Origin: Eremophila alpestris peregrina
Taxonomy: Eukaryota; Chordata; Aves; Passeriformes; Alaudidae
NCBI GenBank assembly: GCA_009792885.1
Contig: WMCF01000016.1
Coordinates: 10,620,200-10,684,199, forward strand
Length of the DNA stretch: 64,000 nt
Direction: 5' to 3'
Shown here: piece by piece, positions 50,601-64,000 of the stretch
How positions within the stretch are numbered: the first letter of the stretch is position 1
Layout of the letters: each line of letters starts with the position of its first letter
The notes under the pieces: model-generated
What the model was told of the DNA's origin: nothing
What the model saw: the letters and a program-made list of their open reading frames with translations, nothing else
Database searches by the model: none
Translations under genes and position numbers: made by a program

Positions 50601-53478
50601 CAGCTTTCTGCCTCCTGGTACTGCACAGCTTGGCAAACAGATGCAGTTACTTATTACAACAAGGCAGAATAATATTTGTCTTTGCTGTTCAAATCAACTA
50701 CTGGCTGTGTTTAGTTCTCCTCTGTGAGGAGGTGATAGGCACCTGTGACCTGTCCCTGCTTCACATCTCCACTGTGCTTTGTAAAACACAGCAATGCCAC
50801 ACCCGCAGTTAGTACAAAGCACCTGCAAACTCTCTGTCCTTTATTGGGCAGGGTGGGAGTTGGAGAGGCCAGGCTGCAACACAAATCAGTGTGCCCAAAT
50901 CCACTGGAACAGGTTGTTTTTCTGTCCTGCCACTTGGAGAGGTCACCAGCTGATCCAAGTTTTAGCTGTGTCCAACTCTCCTATTTCTCTCTGCAGCTTC
51001 ACATCCTCTAATGCTTCACTTCTTGTGTGGGCAGCAGCTTTGCAGGGCAGGGTCATGCTTTGGGTTGCAGTACCAGGTTTAAAGGTTCTTCTCACTTTCT
51101 TTTTTGCTGTCTTTTTTGACATTGTCTTGTCAAGGGCTGAGACAATTGTTCAGAGATGCAATTCCACAGTCAACTGGAGGAGAACAATTCCAGGGAAAAC
51201 AAATTGCAGCTCTGGACTTACACGAGCAAGAGCCCTCAATAACCAAGGCTGATAGAAGAAAAATGCACTGAAAACACAACCAGAAAGGTGCTGTGCTGTG
51301 ACACTTTGCAGCCTGAAACACCTCTCAGGGCATGAGTCCTGCTGGGCATAAGACCCATGTTCTTGCTTTGCTTTCAACAAAATTCATGTTGAAACTGAAC
51401 TAGACAAAGAAGGCTGCAAGCAGGATGGTGTGACTCGAACATCTTGTGTCCTCTGGGGACAGAGGCACTTCTCTGAGACCCTGTGCATGCTCTTTTATTG
51501 CCAGAAAATAACCCAAAACATTAGGACTCAACCAAAGAACGGAAGACAAGTTTCCTATGACTGCATATATGAAAAATGCAATCTTTTCCACCCCATTCAA
51601 AAGCATCCCTCTTCAGAATAATATTTAAGCACTTGCCTTAACCTCAGGAAACTTTATTTAACATGAAAGTCAACAGGACTCTCAAAGTACAGGATGAAAG
51701 TTTAAAAAGGATTTATAAATGCTGCCTGGAATAAGGACTGATTTAATCACACACACAAGTGATTTCCTGAATCAAGCCCTCACAACCTCAGCTAATACCA
51801 TGTTATTCTATGTTAGACAACTGTGCTTTTCATTTGGTCTTATGGATGTTGTTACCAGAACCAGATCAGCTTTAACAAAGAACATCTGACTTGCATAGTT
51901 TGGAATTGCAGACACTAAATTCCTAAAGTAATTTTTAAAAACTAACTGACAGGAAAGCTCTGAGCCACATAAGCTGCCAGAAAAATGACTGGCTTAAGTA
52001 CTACATTTTGTTGTGTTGTTTGAGCTGATTTATCAGTTCCTTTGTAGCTGAATAATTAACTTTTATTTACCAAAAACTGGTGATGTTTTTGGATAAGCAG
52101 TTGGATAGTTGTTCACAGTTCTTTTAGTGTGTTTAAAATGTTATGTGTGTATTTTGCTTCCAAAGTATATTATAATGGAAAGTCACTGAAAGGTGTTCAT
52201 TCTTGTGTTAGCTGGGTGAATGGGCCTCCTATGAGGATTAACTATCTATCATATAATAAGATTTGTTGATGTTTAAGTGTCAATCTAATTTTCTGACATT
52301 GGTATTTGCTTAAAGATAACAAAAAAAAAATCCAACTAATAATTTACAAGAACACGTAACAAAAAATAATTTTTTTTGTTCACTATTGGTGATTTTTTCT
52401 CTAGAGGGTTCTTCAGCCTCTTGCTTTGGGTGTAAGCCCAAAGTTTGAAAGGGGGTTGTCTCTGTATCTGGTTTTTGAGTCAGTTTGTGCATTCTTTTTT
52501 CTGGAGGTGATTTGTGCCCCAAGACAATCCTGAAAAAACTTGGGCCATGTGTAGGGTTTCCAAAAAGCTATAGCAATTTGCTCATGTTATGCATGCTTGT
52601 GACCTACACAGTCAGCCATGAGCTCAGCCTAGTGACTCCAGTTAGACAGGAATATTTATGGAGTCAGGTGTGTCCCTTCATGCCATCCTTCTGCCTCTGG
52701 GAAACATCTGAGTTATGTCCCCCTGAAGGTGCAAGGGGGAGTGACTTTTCTCCCAATTCCAATCCATGTTTCAAGGAGGCATTACACCCAAGAGCTTTTC
52801 TTGCTGCCTTGCTCAGGTTTTTGCATTCTTAGCCCTGCCCCAGTGCCCCACAGCTTTGCCAGGTAGGCCCAGGCTTGGGGAGACACCTCTTTCTAGCAGC
52901 TCTATCACTGTTTTTTCCCAGTTCAGGGGAAAAAGCAAATCAGAACGTCAATAGCCTGGAGCTGAGTCTCTATCAACCTTCTCCCAAAATCACAGACCAT
53001 ACAGCATTAGCAAGGATGCCTCAGAGAGCTTTGAATCTGGAGGAGTTTATCTCTGGGGTTTAGCTTTGAAAAACTTTTATGCATGAAAGAACATGTCAAA
53101 GGAACCTGCACTATGCTCACAATTTCTGCTTGACTATACAGAGCTTGTGGGGGTTGAGGGTTCTGTACATTTGTGGTTGATGTGTTTTGATCTAGACTAG
53201 TAGAATCAGTAGCTTTATTCCTGTCCAGATCTTAAATTGGCAATTAAAAAATAAGCCTCTTCAGTTTGCTCTGCTTCCTGTGTCTTTCCTCATTTCCTCA
53301 GGCTTGGAAGTTCCCATGCAAGCCCCACTGAAGGGGCTGCTGTTAATTTAAGCACCATCTTGCTGTCTTCCACCAGAGAGATTTAGGGCTCAGTCTTAAA
53401 ATCTGTGCCTGCACCTGTAAGCAACTCTCTTGCAACATGTCTGCAAACCTGGTCTCATCATACATCCCAAAATCACAA

Positions 53479-53512
53479 CTCCTCACAAGAACAAGACAAT
53501 TCTTGTGAGGAG
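53479..53512. repeat. perfect 13-bp hairpin with 8-nt loop
   Basis: Arms ctcctcacaagaa and ttcttgtgaggag are exact reverse complements around caagacaa. It lies within intron 2. Confidence 0.9.
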
Positions 53513-56086
53513 AATTAGGAGGACATTTCAGAACTGCCCTGATGTTCAAGAGTAGCACAGCTAAGTTTTCCAACCACCTCAGAAAGTGCAGACGTCATAA
53601 ATCAGTAGAGCAAAGACAGAACCAGTTAGTACAAATATATTTCATAACAAAAGGTTCAACAGGATCCAGCTAGAGCCAGCACAAAACAATGTGGAGAAAT
53701 AGTTTAAGCTGATTTATTGTAGTTTTATAAAAAGCAAGCCCTCACTGAGAATAACTCATGAGCAGTCTAATACAGGGAGAAGAGAGGAAGGAAATTTCAA
53801 GTGGGGGTGGGAGAGAAAGAATTATTGGGTCCTTGCAACTGCATAGCTCTGGGTAAATCTCTGAACAGTTAACATTTAAGATCAGCTGCATTTAGTTTCA
53901 AGGAGGCTTTGAAGTAATATTTTAGGGGACATGAAACTGAGATCAGAGGTGAAATGCCTGGTGTGTAGCTTAAAATTCATGGGTTGGATCTTCCCAACCC
54001 TTTCTTGGGTAAAACTGAGGAGGAGGAATTCTAGGGTTACATGGACTGCCCCAGGGAGACACTCCTCCACTTTGATATCAGAGATTTGCCTTGGCAGAAC
54101 AGACTGCCAGACCTGCTGCTCTGAATCTGCAAGTCAGACAAGATCCCTGGAGACTTGGGCAACCCAGGGTTGGATCTGAGCTTTCCTGTGGCTGCTGCCT
54201 TTCTACAGAGCACAAGAAGCCTTGAAAGAAAGATCTTGACTTCTGTTTCCAACTAGACACGGGGTAGGCAGTGCCACACACACAGGGCTGAGGAAGGGAT
54301 GATGTGGGGGGACAGAACTGCCCCAGGACCTGGCTGGGAGGAGTGCTGGAACAGGACATCCCAGTCCTGTGCTTTGCTCTGCTTCAGCCCTTGCTCAGTA
54401 CAAGGGTTACAAGGGAGATATAATGGAGGTCATATCTCCCAAGGGGAGCTACAGGGATAGATGCACAAAGTAGTCAGTGTCTGTCTAAAAAAACCTGTCT
54501 AAAAATGTCTGTGCAAAACATTGCTTAAGTAGAAGACATCAGCTGCAAAATTCAAGTCAATCTGAAATCACCCCCAATTTTTTTTAGATTAGCTTTAGGG
54601 TGTGGAGGGAGACTATGCCAAGAAACGAAAGACTTTCTGGCACAGATCCCCTTGGAAATCAGGCAAAATAAAACATTTCTGGTTAGTTTTATTAAAAATT
54701 CATTTTGACTTGGAAGCAAAGCCACTGCAGATGAGTGATGGCTGCAGGGCCACCACTCTCAATGGAGCACCAACAGACAGGGAGTAAGAGCAGGAACAGT
54801 TTTCACAGACTCTCCCTCCTCTTCACTTGCACTGAATGTTTAATGATTTCCAAAGGGACAGAAATGACTGTTTAGCCAGTCGTGTAGCAGTTTCTTCTTG
54901 AAATTGGAATGCAGATACTGCCAGTGAGCCAAAGCCTTGGAAATAGAAAGGCCTGTGTAATGAGATGGACTGTCCTTTCCAAGCATGAGAGAGCTGCAGC
55001 TGAAGGGCAAGAAGCTTTTTCTGCACCATCACTATCACTTAAACTCAGCACTACTCACTAACTCAGGACTACATCTGCTCTCTGAACAAAAAAAGGGTTT
55101 TTTTTTATATAAAAGTATGTCTCTGTTTCAAAGTAGCTGTGCAAAACCAGTTCCTTTTTACCGAACTCCCTTGAAGTCCTGGCATATTCAGAGCATTGGA
55201 ACCTGTTCCAGTGACAAGCCATTATTGCTGCTGTGAGTTCATAGCCTGACAAATCCAACTCAACCCTTCAAGGGAAGCTTCCTAGAAAGGAACAAGGTGT
55301 GCTTAATTAAGGGATGAACCCAAGCCATGCAAGAATGCTCGTTACAAGGCATCCCAGCCACATTTTGACAATTTAGTCTCACTTTTTGGCATAGCACAGA
55401 AGATGGAAATAGCAGTATTCATGTCTTGAGGTGAGGAGTTTTAGATATGCCTCTGTAGCTTCCAAATGATGAAAATTATTTCATTTGGTAAAGCCATGCC
55501 CCTGGTTAGATAGACACAAGTACATGGTAATGTTTAAGTCCTTAGGAACTTGCTGCTTGCTCAGTTATTTTCAAGCATTATACGAAGGGCTGGTGCTTTG
55601 AGACAAATAGTCAAGTGCTCCAGAGAACACCAAATCTAAATGTGTAGTGGCATTTGTTGAAGTCCTCTAAGACAAGTCTTCAGACTTCTTCTGACCTCAG
55701 TTCTTTCACAAGGTATTTTTCATGCAGGACAACACTCGTAGTCTGAACCCAGGTGCACCAGAGGTTCTTCAGTCAATCCCCTCCCAAATCAATGGTTCTT
55801 AAAAATGGGCTTTTCCATGATTCAGACTCTAGCTGTGACTCTAATCACCTCCAGTCTCAAGCTGCTATTTCAGGGAGTGGATGGTACAAACAACTCATGA
55901 CCAGCAATACTGAATAAGCTGTTACAGGAAGAATTCAGCTCAGCACCCCAGCACCTGTGCAGGGAAGAGGCTGAAAAGCACACACCTGGCACAAGAGGGT
56001 TACAACGTTTCTGAGCTATTCCTGCATGACTGAAGTACTTTGATCAGGCATTTGGGGCTTATGTGAACAAATCTTCACTAGTTTGG

Positions 56087-56171
56087 AATCACAGAATAGA
56101 TTGGGTTGAAAGGAACCTTAAAGATTACCTAGTTCCAACCCCCCTGTCATGGTCAGGGACACCTTCCAGGA
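56087..56171 (-). mobile_element. CR1 LINE 3'-end fragment
   Basis: The plus strand shows the classic inverted CR1 tail: cacagaatagattgggttg, then gaaccttaaagattacctag, ttccaacccccctg and ggtcagggacaccttcc. The fragment is about 85 bp and well preserved, on the minus strand. Confidence 0.9.
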
Positions 56172-59100
56172 AGAAAGCTGTGAATAAAGAAGGAGCAAGA
56201 AAGGAGATGACACTTTACCTATTCTGTGAAGTCAAGATACTATGTTATCATAACTTTTTAATAAAGCACTGACTGTGCAATTCCCAATTGGCGTGGTATG
56301 GCAATGGTTTAAAGAGAGACTTCAATTCCCTGAAATACTTAGACCCAACAATACTGTTTGTGGCCAGGCAATTCCACTCCTAATGTGGAACCCTTGATTA
56401 CTTCCTGCACTGAGTCAATTGCCCGTCCTCACTTTTACCTTCCTGATCCAATTTTGTCAGCACTCTGTGTTGGCAGAGATCTTAATTGGTTATCCTTAAC
56501 TAACTGACAAACTCATTATAAGTTCAGATGTCAGAGGTAGCATGGGTCTCTAAATTGCCAAGTTTTTCCGCATGATTTTCCAAAATCTAGGCTGGAATTA
56601 TCCCATAAACTTAGAGACAGAAACTCAAGGATTTATTTCTTAATCATTAAGGGCTTATGTATATTTTAACATATTTTTAGATTAAACACATTAATTTCCA
56701 ATGAAATCTTGGCACATCCCAGTGCTGCACTTCAGCCTTGCCCAGCTAGGAGAGGAATCTGCAGCAAGAGGCTTTACAGGCTCTGTCAAAATCAATATCA
56801 GCAGCTACTCCTCTGGGAAATTAGGAATGTCACAGGCAAAGTGTTTGCCAAGGCTTTCAGCATGTTCCAATTAATTTACTATTCCATGTTTGCTGAAGTC
56901 CTGAGGTAGGAAGGAAAGCTGAATGTAAGCAGTTAAACATGAGGCATGGAATGCTGCTAAGACAACGACCACTGCAACAGGAGCTTTAAAGGCTGAAATG
57001 TTTATTCATGTTTTGAACCAAAGTGAATTTTAGTCACAGGTGAGGTGCAATGGTTTACCTACAGATGACTTAAGAGTTGGATACAGACCAGCCTATGGCT
57101 GCCAAAGAGATATGTGTTATTTCTTGGCTGCACTGAGCTAATCTGGGTGGCCAAAGCCTTTAGCTACTGCAGGCTTGGTTTCTAAAATGTTATTTCATTT
57201 CTAACACCAAGGCAGCTTCACCTCTCGCAGTGAGGGCTGCCATGCTAGCACAAATAAGGAGCCTACCTGCCATGAGTTTTAATCACTGCCTTGTTGATTT
57301 GCTCTCAAAAAGGGCTGGATGTAATAGCCTTAAGCTTCAAAATGTGAATGGGGACCTGTCCAACTTGAGGTGCAACTACTAGAATAAAGATGGGTGGTAA
57401 CAATAAAAAAAAAGAGTATTTAGATAGATGAGTCCTTGGCTGCAATCATTTTAGGTACAGGCAAAGAAAGCCAAAGGCATGTGGGATGTCTTTTCTGCAG
57501 AAAAGCTTAAAATAGAAAAGGAAATCAATACTCATTTACAGTATCTGGCAGTCACTGAACCAAAACATACATGTACACCTACAGCTGAGCAGAAATAACA
57601 ACATTTATTTAAACCACAAGCTGTTATTCTGCTGCAGGAATGCTGTGTTTCATGTGGAACACTTCACCAGAGACTGTACCACATATTTCTGACCATTTTA
57701 AAAAAGCCTCAACAATATCCAGAGCAAATGCTTTCAATACCACAGTTATTAACCCCACCAGCCAGGCCAGCTTCACTCCTTTGATCCCTGGCAAAGAAAG
57801 AGTGAGAGCTGGTGTGGAGGGGGATGTGCCCAGCAGGAAGCAAACCTCTGATGGGCAGAACCCCCAAATAATGCTTCAGAAGAGAAACGTACACCTGTGT
57901 GTAAGAATGAGGCAGTATTTCCACTATGCAAAATTACAGGCTTCAAAGGAAGGAATAGTGTTTAACAAATCAGCATTCCCCAAACACCGAAAGTGAAATG
58001 AAATGTAAACAAAGTGAATCTGCTGATTGCTTGTTTTTTTCCATTCCCCAGCTCTGAGAAATGTGACCAGTAAATAAACAGGATAAATAATAACAGCAGT
58101 TGGCTTTTGTACAACACTCCTCATACAGAAAACCCAAAATGCTCTACAAATGGTGCAACCAGGCTGCTTGCAGAGGTCTCACAAGGCAGAGATGAGTGGC
58201 ACCTCAAGAAATTCTCTGATCCATTACCCCATCCCAAGCAAACACCAACCTTTCTTCCCACTGCCACATAAACTGAAGCACAGAGGTAAAAAACCTTTCC
58301 TGTGGCAACACAGCATGCCAGAGGCAAGGATGGACACAGCATGAGTAAAACCTGACTCTAAAGCAGCCAGCAGGAGCTTAACAGCAGAGTTAAGATATCA
58401 CCATGGGTTCCCTGTGCTACATGCATGGGGCCACAGTGAACCTGGAAAGAAAAAAGTCAATTTAAAAAAAATCTTTCAGTCCTAATGAATTTGTGGGCAT
58501 CTAATAATGTCAGAGAGGTGCTCTGTGCATTTTCAGCACAACCTGGGTTGAGATGCTCCACGCCCCTTGTCTGGGGAGGGACAGAGGATGACTGAATGCT
58601 GATTGCTTGAATGTCTTTTTAATAATGTCAGATTATTAATGCTGCTCAGAATACAGATTTTAATGCTCCAAATATTGTAGACAAGCTCTCACATGAAATT
58701 GAGAAAATGAAGAAAAAGCTTAACCATTAAGTCAGCTAGATGTTATCTTACAGAAATTTAATTACTTACTGCTTCCTTGTCGTTCCTCATGCGTTTCACC
58801 CTGCAAATTAAACCATTGCAGATTTCTGGAATTGACAGCTGAATTTGAAAACCCACTGAGATAGTTGTGAAAATAAAAGTTAAAAGTATGTTGAAAAATT
58901 ATAAAAATAAGCTCGTCTTGTCTGTTGGTGAACCAACTAACCTGCTGACAACTACAGCAAATTAAACCAAATTCTGTTCTAAAGAAAGGCCAATGATTTA
59001 GGTCTTATTCCCTCACTCTGCAAGCTTCAAGCTTGAGCAAAGAAGAAAGAAAACATACAGAGCAAGACATTTATCACAGTTCAGACAGATGTCTGAAAAA

Positions 59101-62100
59101 GATCTGCAATCTTTCTTGCATACCAAATCTATAGTGGTTTGTACATTTTCTCCTTACCTATCTGTACAAAATACCAAAGCAAACAATTACTACCCTGTTA
59201 CTGCTGAATGTTTGGCTTTAGCCCTGCCATCAATATTTCTTCTCCCTTTTTTCCTGTTCTTTCTTTTCAATGATTGCTGCTGAAACTATTTACTTGTAGC
59301 AGGACAGCAGAGAACAACTAATTCCTCACTTAGTAGATTTTATTTAAAATCTTTCTTCGAACATCAAGCCTTCTTCAACCACCAGCTGCTCAAGGAATAA
59401 AAACTTACTTTCTCTAGCAACTTTCATCTAGAGACTCCAGCCCCAGTTTGCATTGCTTGACTGGATGACTACATACAAATGCAGACAAGAAAACAAAAGT
59501 ATGGAGAAATTGTAAGTCTGATTCTGTAAATCACTGGTCATTGTGTCTAATGACTGTCTTGATCATGTTTTGTCTGTTCTCTGCTCCTCATTGACTTCTT
59601 TCTTCTGTTTTCTGACACTAAATTCTCTAGCTCTAGTAAGCTGTCTTTGCTATCACTCAGTATGGGAGGATTCAGAGGTTTTCATCATCAAGTGAGTGCC
59701 TGCCAAACAGAAACAAAGATAGTTCCTGGCTGGAGAGCCAGTGTCTGACACAGAAGGTGGGACTCCTTCATGCCAGTGGAAGTACTCATGAAGTTTGGTG
59801 TTACTCAAGGTCCTGGCACATTGAAAACTGCTACAAAAAGAGTGAATCCCTTCAGACACAAATATGCTGCATCTGCCTAAGAGGAACAAACACCGTCCCA
59901 AGCAGAGAAAGAGCAAGTTCTATTCCCTCTCCTGCTGATGGGGATATCCCATGGGAGCATGCCTGGAGGTGGGGAAATCTGACTGCAGTTCTGTGGCCAC
60001 CAGGACAGCTTCCACCAGCTGTTCCCTTCCTGGCTCCAAGGCCACACCTTGGCACCACTGTCTGGGCAATGAGCCTGGTCAGCTTGGGGATGCCTTCCTG
60101 CCACCACCACCCAGGGACTCCCCTGAGTCTGGCTGCTTTGGAAGATGTTTATGGTTGGGACTAGCCCAAGGTTGGTCTTTGGGATTGCTGTACCAGTATT
60201 TTTCTTCCAGTTAACATAAGTGAAATTGTATTGGCCTACAAGAGGAAACCCTAGAGGAGATAAAATTTTAATGATGTCTAAAAATCTGACTTACCCTGAT
60301 GTTTCCTTCCTTCCTGTTCAGGATAATGAACCATACTGACACAGCGTCAGGATGTCTGTGCTGTAGAGGACAGGACAGGGATGGCTGGGTGTAGTTAAGG
60401 ATATAACTGGGGTGGGAGGAGGTAAGGGACCTGCCCAGGCATATCTTTAGGAACCTCATGGGCAAGATACAACACTATCTCCTTGGATACCTGGAATAAT
60501 CAACCATTTGCTATCAGGGTTGTGTCACATCTCTTGGAGAAGGGACAATGGGAGGTTTCAAACACTGATGGCTTCCATTCAGGAGGGAACACATCAGGAC
60601 AATGACACACATGAACCTAGGGAAGGCAGCTCAGCCAAACATGTCTGCAGGGACAGCTCTCAGAACAATGCAATTTCCCTAGAAGAACAAAGAGATCAGA
60701 TGTTCACCCTGGTTCAAAAAAGGACCAAGTCACAGCAGTCTGAAGGGAACTTGGAAGGCCAACTCCTCTGCTACAGACATCTAGAAAAAATACCCTCTTC
60801 CAGCCAGAACAGCTGTACCAGCCAGTTCTTCTAGATGTATTCACAATGATCTAAAAGAGCTGCTGTGTGTTCCCAAGGGATGTTCCAGGAGTGCTGGAGA
60901 AATTGAAGGAAGGAACTGTGTGCAGCTCTTTTATTGTTTTCACTAAACCCACATATTTCTTATAGCAGTGAAGTGCTCTTGCATCTGCAACCCTGATATG
61001 ATCATTGAGTTGTCTGCTTCAGCTATTGTGTCACTACCAACAAATGGCTGGTTCAGAGCATTCCCAGCTTGATGAGCTGAAGAAGAGGTAAGTGAAGGGT
61101 CTGCCCAGGATAAAGACATTTGGAGGGATCAGTAGATCTCTAATTGCTGAGTGACCAACTTGGGCATTGATTAGAGTGATGGCACAAAGCCAGTACTGAT
61201 CATCACACTTGTGTTCCAACTGAAAACAAATGAACTGTTTGTTTTACAGATGCCAGGTTTGCTTATCCTTCAGTCTCTGGCAGAATAATGAGCAAGAAAA
61301 TGATTTTTACAATGCTATCGCTGGACCATTTTTCTTCTTTTCTCCTATTTTTACCTCTGCTTCTTATATTGACTGTGCTGGACAGCATTGTTTCCAATTC
61401 ATCACATAGAACCAACACTGATTTTGCTTTTTTTGCTGCTCCCAGGATCAGGATGAAATATTACTGCTTTGAGACTCACACCAGGGAACTCCAAAAGCCA
61501 CCTTGTTCCCAGACACTGATGTCACAAAGTCGTACACCTGTGCTCAGAAGCAGATCCTAACAGGGCAATAAGCAAAGAGCAATGAGTTTAATTACAATTG
61601 TTATTCCGTTTGCTATTCACCTTTTCCCTTGGGTTCTGTGGAATACAAGGCAGATTTGCCACTGTTGGACATTCCTGTGGAGACTGAAAAAAATTATGCT
61701 ACTGAAGAAGCCTGTTGGAAGTATCTGCGGAGAGAAGCAAAGCTGCTCCCCTGTCTGTCAGAGTGCCTCTTACACGAAGCTGGTTTGCTAATTTGCCCAT
61801 CCTCTGGAACCACATAAGGAATCATAAAAGGCTCCCATTCACAGTGAATAAGACAGTCACATGGAGCAAAGATAACAGAGGCATTAAAGGAACACATGCA
61901 CAGTGATGAAAAGAAGGGATGCTTTAGAAACTCAATAGCAATACAGCAAGCAAAGCCTGGAATGCTGATTTGACAATGATCATTGTTATTTCCCTTTGCA
62001 GTGTGTGTGATGGGATCAGAAAAACAGAGGGAGCTGAATTCATCCAATGGCAAACTGTGCTGACATAAGTCACTTTGCATCCTACAGATTTGGCTTTAAT

Positions 62101-64000
62101 TTCAAGTTGACCTCATTAGTACAAACAAAGAGTTCTTCAAGAATGACACTGAATTAGAAACTGCTTTAAGTATTTCTAGAGACTAACACAATACACTACA
62201 ATTAAAGACATTATGATCAGTGACTTGATTTCTTTTGCTTTGACTTCACTTCGGCATATTTATTTATTTATTCTCTTTGGAAAGGTCTGAAAGTCAAATT
62301 CAATTTTGTCATTTGCTCATGCTGGGAGCTGCGCTGTTCTTCTGGAAATGGTATGGAAGTGCTGGTAATGAGATGCCAAAACCATCAAGCAATATTTACA
62401 ATTTAAGGGCCAGTTCAAATACAAAAGCAGTTTTTATTTCTGCACCACAGGCACATCTGCAAAGTCTTTGGGGAACAGAGAAATCTGTTTTCTCCTTATT
62501 GGCTTGGCCTTTCATTACGAACAAGTCAGAAAGAATGGCAGGCATTCTTCAAAGAGTAAAAGAAATGTAAAAAGTACGTAAATAAGTAGGTGCTTTTTGT
62601 TTGTTTAATTTTGTATTTTTAATTACAAAATACACGTCTCAGGTGTAGAACTGAAAGAACTCTCACAAAGGCACTGTTTACTCAGACAATTGTAACTCTG
62701 TTTACTTTAACTGTGGTCTCAATGTCTAAAGTTGAGCCAGTGTACATTAACAATGGCCCAGGACTGCCTCTGTGACCCACAGGCAGAGAAGCACAGTGGA
62801 TCCTGGCAGCCCTCTAAGTCCACCTAGAGACCACTCTGTGAGAGACACTCAAGCACCATGCTAACTAGCCAGGTAGTGGTCTCTTGGGTGACTGAAGAAG
62901 CTCAGATTCATAGATGTCTGGAAATCACATTTTCAAGTGCACCCTCTCGCTTCAAGTGTCTCAAGTGCCCAGCTCAAAGTGACTGATCCACCAGGAGAGA
63001 CTCGGGCTTCACTCTGTCTGAAGTCAGGGGCAGGTGCAGCTATGAGCACCTTTGAAAAAATTATTCTGAGTCAATAAATCTCACAGAGAGGTCAAGAAGG
63101 GGGGCTAAAAAGTGCCCCAGAAAAAAATACTTGCGCTTATCTAGGCAGTGACAAGAATGGAGGAAGCATCCAGAAAAGGCTACGGGGATACAGACCACAG
63201 AGGAAGAAAGTCACCTCTGAAGTTCCCCAGGCCCTTTAGGGGCCTCAAAGGAAATGTCTTGACTTCTCCTCCCAACTTGCCTTCCCCTTCCTCATCAGCC
63301 TCTATTCTTAGCAGCTTTGTGTGAGAGCTGGGAATAGAATGTGGTTTCTGAATTCCTCACCTCCTGTTACCTCATATTTTGTCTGAGTGCTCAGGGTGGT
63401 GGCAGAAGTTTAAGCCTTGCATGGAGCTGTTGTTTATGTTTACACAATGACTGCTTTCCCATTAAGTAGGGTTTCTTTGGCTACTGGGACATGCTATAGG
63501 CATGAGATCAGTCCTGTTTGGTTCAAATGATTTAATTTCTCCAAACAACATTACACAGTCCTGAAAATGCCACGCCTTGCCCAGATCTTAAGTGTTGCAT
63601 TCAGCAGTGAGCACTTGGTGCCAAAGAGTTACCCATTTTCATGGTCCACAAATTCTGTGTTGGCACAAAACATGAAAACTACACCAGAACATACTTCTTT
63701 TCTTCCCTGCTGCATTCAGCAAGACCACTTAATTACACTTTAAAATGGAACTGGCTCAACAAGTTGGGCAGCTTGCAGGGCTGCTGGCTGGGGAAGCTGC
63801 ACCTGCACTGCTGCCAGCAGGCAGCAAGAGAAGACACCCAGGCCCCAGCTCTGCTGTTGGGAGTGACTTCCCATGCAAAAACAAGTGGAAAACACTGCCT
63901 TTCTTCTTCCTTAGTCCCATTACTCCTTACTCCATCTACCCCATCTAATCATTATGACATCTGAGTGCCTTTGTGTGTCAGCTTCCTGTGAAGTAATCAC

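Larger units (their letters stand above)
7040..64000 (-). other. MGLL: MGLL gene, 3' part (exons 3-8, five full introns, part of intron 2, 3' UTR)
   Basis: This is the transcription unit of monoacylglycerol lipase, a membrane-associated serine hydrolase of the alpha/beta-hydrolase fold. It cleaves 2-arachidonoylglycerol and other monoacylglycerols, which ends endocannabinoid signalling and completes triglyceride breakdown. Six exons with GT-AG borders join in phase to 261 residues that align without gaps to human residues 43-303. Ser122, Asp239 and His269 are all present. Exon numbers follow the human gene, in which the first two coding exons supply residues 1-42; I could not find an equivalent of the exon with the conserved PYQDLPH and DGQYLFCRYW motifs on the minus strand up to 64000, so the gene runs off the high-coordinate end. 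The low-coordinate limit is inferred from a polyadenylation signal. The family identification is secure; the gene ends are inferred. Confidence 0.95.
47694..64000 (-). other. MGLL: MGLL intron 2, partial (at least 16307 nt)
   Basis: The sequence upstream of exon 3 ends in an acceptor (ttcag). The exon encoding the preceding residues was not found before the window edge. The stretch has a CR1 3' end at 56087-56171, a GC-rich patch at about 50320-50460, a hairpin at 53479-53512 and an exon-like 31-nt element at 58770-58800. Confidence 0.8.

Noticed and set aside
61034..61219. Possible missing upstream MGLL exon (minus-strand frame containing DDQYWLC)
   Set aside because: It superficially recalls the DGQYLFCRYW motif, but neighbouring residues do not align and no in-phase splice sites fit.

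Overview
The window is vertebrate nuclear DNA, almost certainly from a bird. CpG is scarce outside a few coding patches, the coding exons are short and separated by kilobase-scale introns with GT-AG ends, and the interspersed repeats I can recognise are old CR1 LINE fragments with the typical avian 3' end. There are no operons, CRISPR arrays, phage or insertion sequences. Nearly all the open reading frames longer than 60 codons are chance frames.

One gene explains the coding content: the 3' part of MGLL (monoacylglycerol lipase) on the minus strand. Six exons are present, read from high to low coordinates: 47693-47587, 23300-23164, 21645-21535, 17619-17530, 11928-11713 and 10727-10602 (stop included). 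Joined in phase they give 261 residues, matching human residues 43-303 without an indel. The whole catalytic triad is inside the window: Ser122 in a GHSMGG motif, Asp239 and His269. The exons that encode the N-terminus (about 42 residues) and the promoter are not visible and must lie beyond 64000.

Layout: 1-7035 is intergenic or distal 3' flank, with a possible plus-strand polyadenylation region near 1390-1600. About 7040-10601 is the likely MGLL 3' UTR, ending at an AATAAA signal (minus strand) at 7057-7062. 10602-47693 holds the six exons and five introns, including a 24.3-kb intron 3 with CR1 remnants. 47694-64000 is part of intron 2.

MGLL hydrolyses 2-arachidonoylglycerol and other monoacylglycerols to fatty acid and glycerol. 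The notable points are local. Two of three cysteines reported as regulatory in the mammalian enzyme are replaced. The exon 7 donor is weak, and its read-through would remove the catalytic histidine. A 31-nt exon-like element lies in intron 2. A diverged direct repeat has one copy ending about 45 bp from exon 5. There is also a perfect 37-bp tandem duplication beside an 18-bp palindrome. I found no convincing undescribed multi-gene system here.
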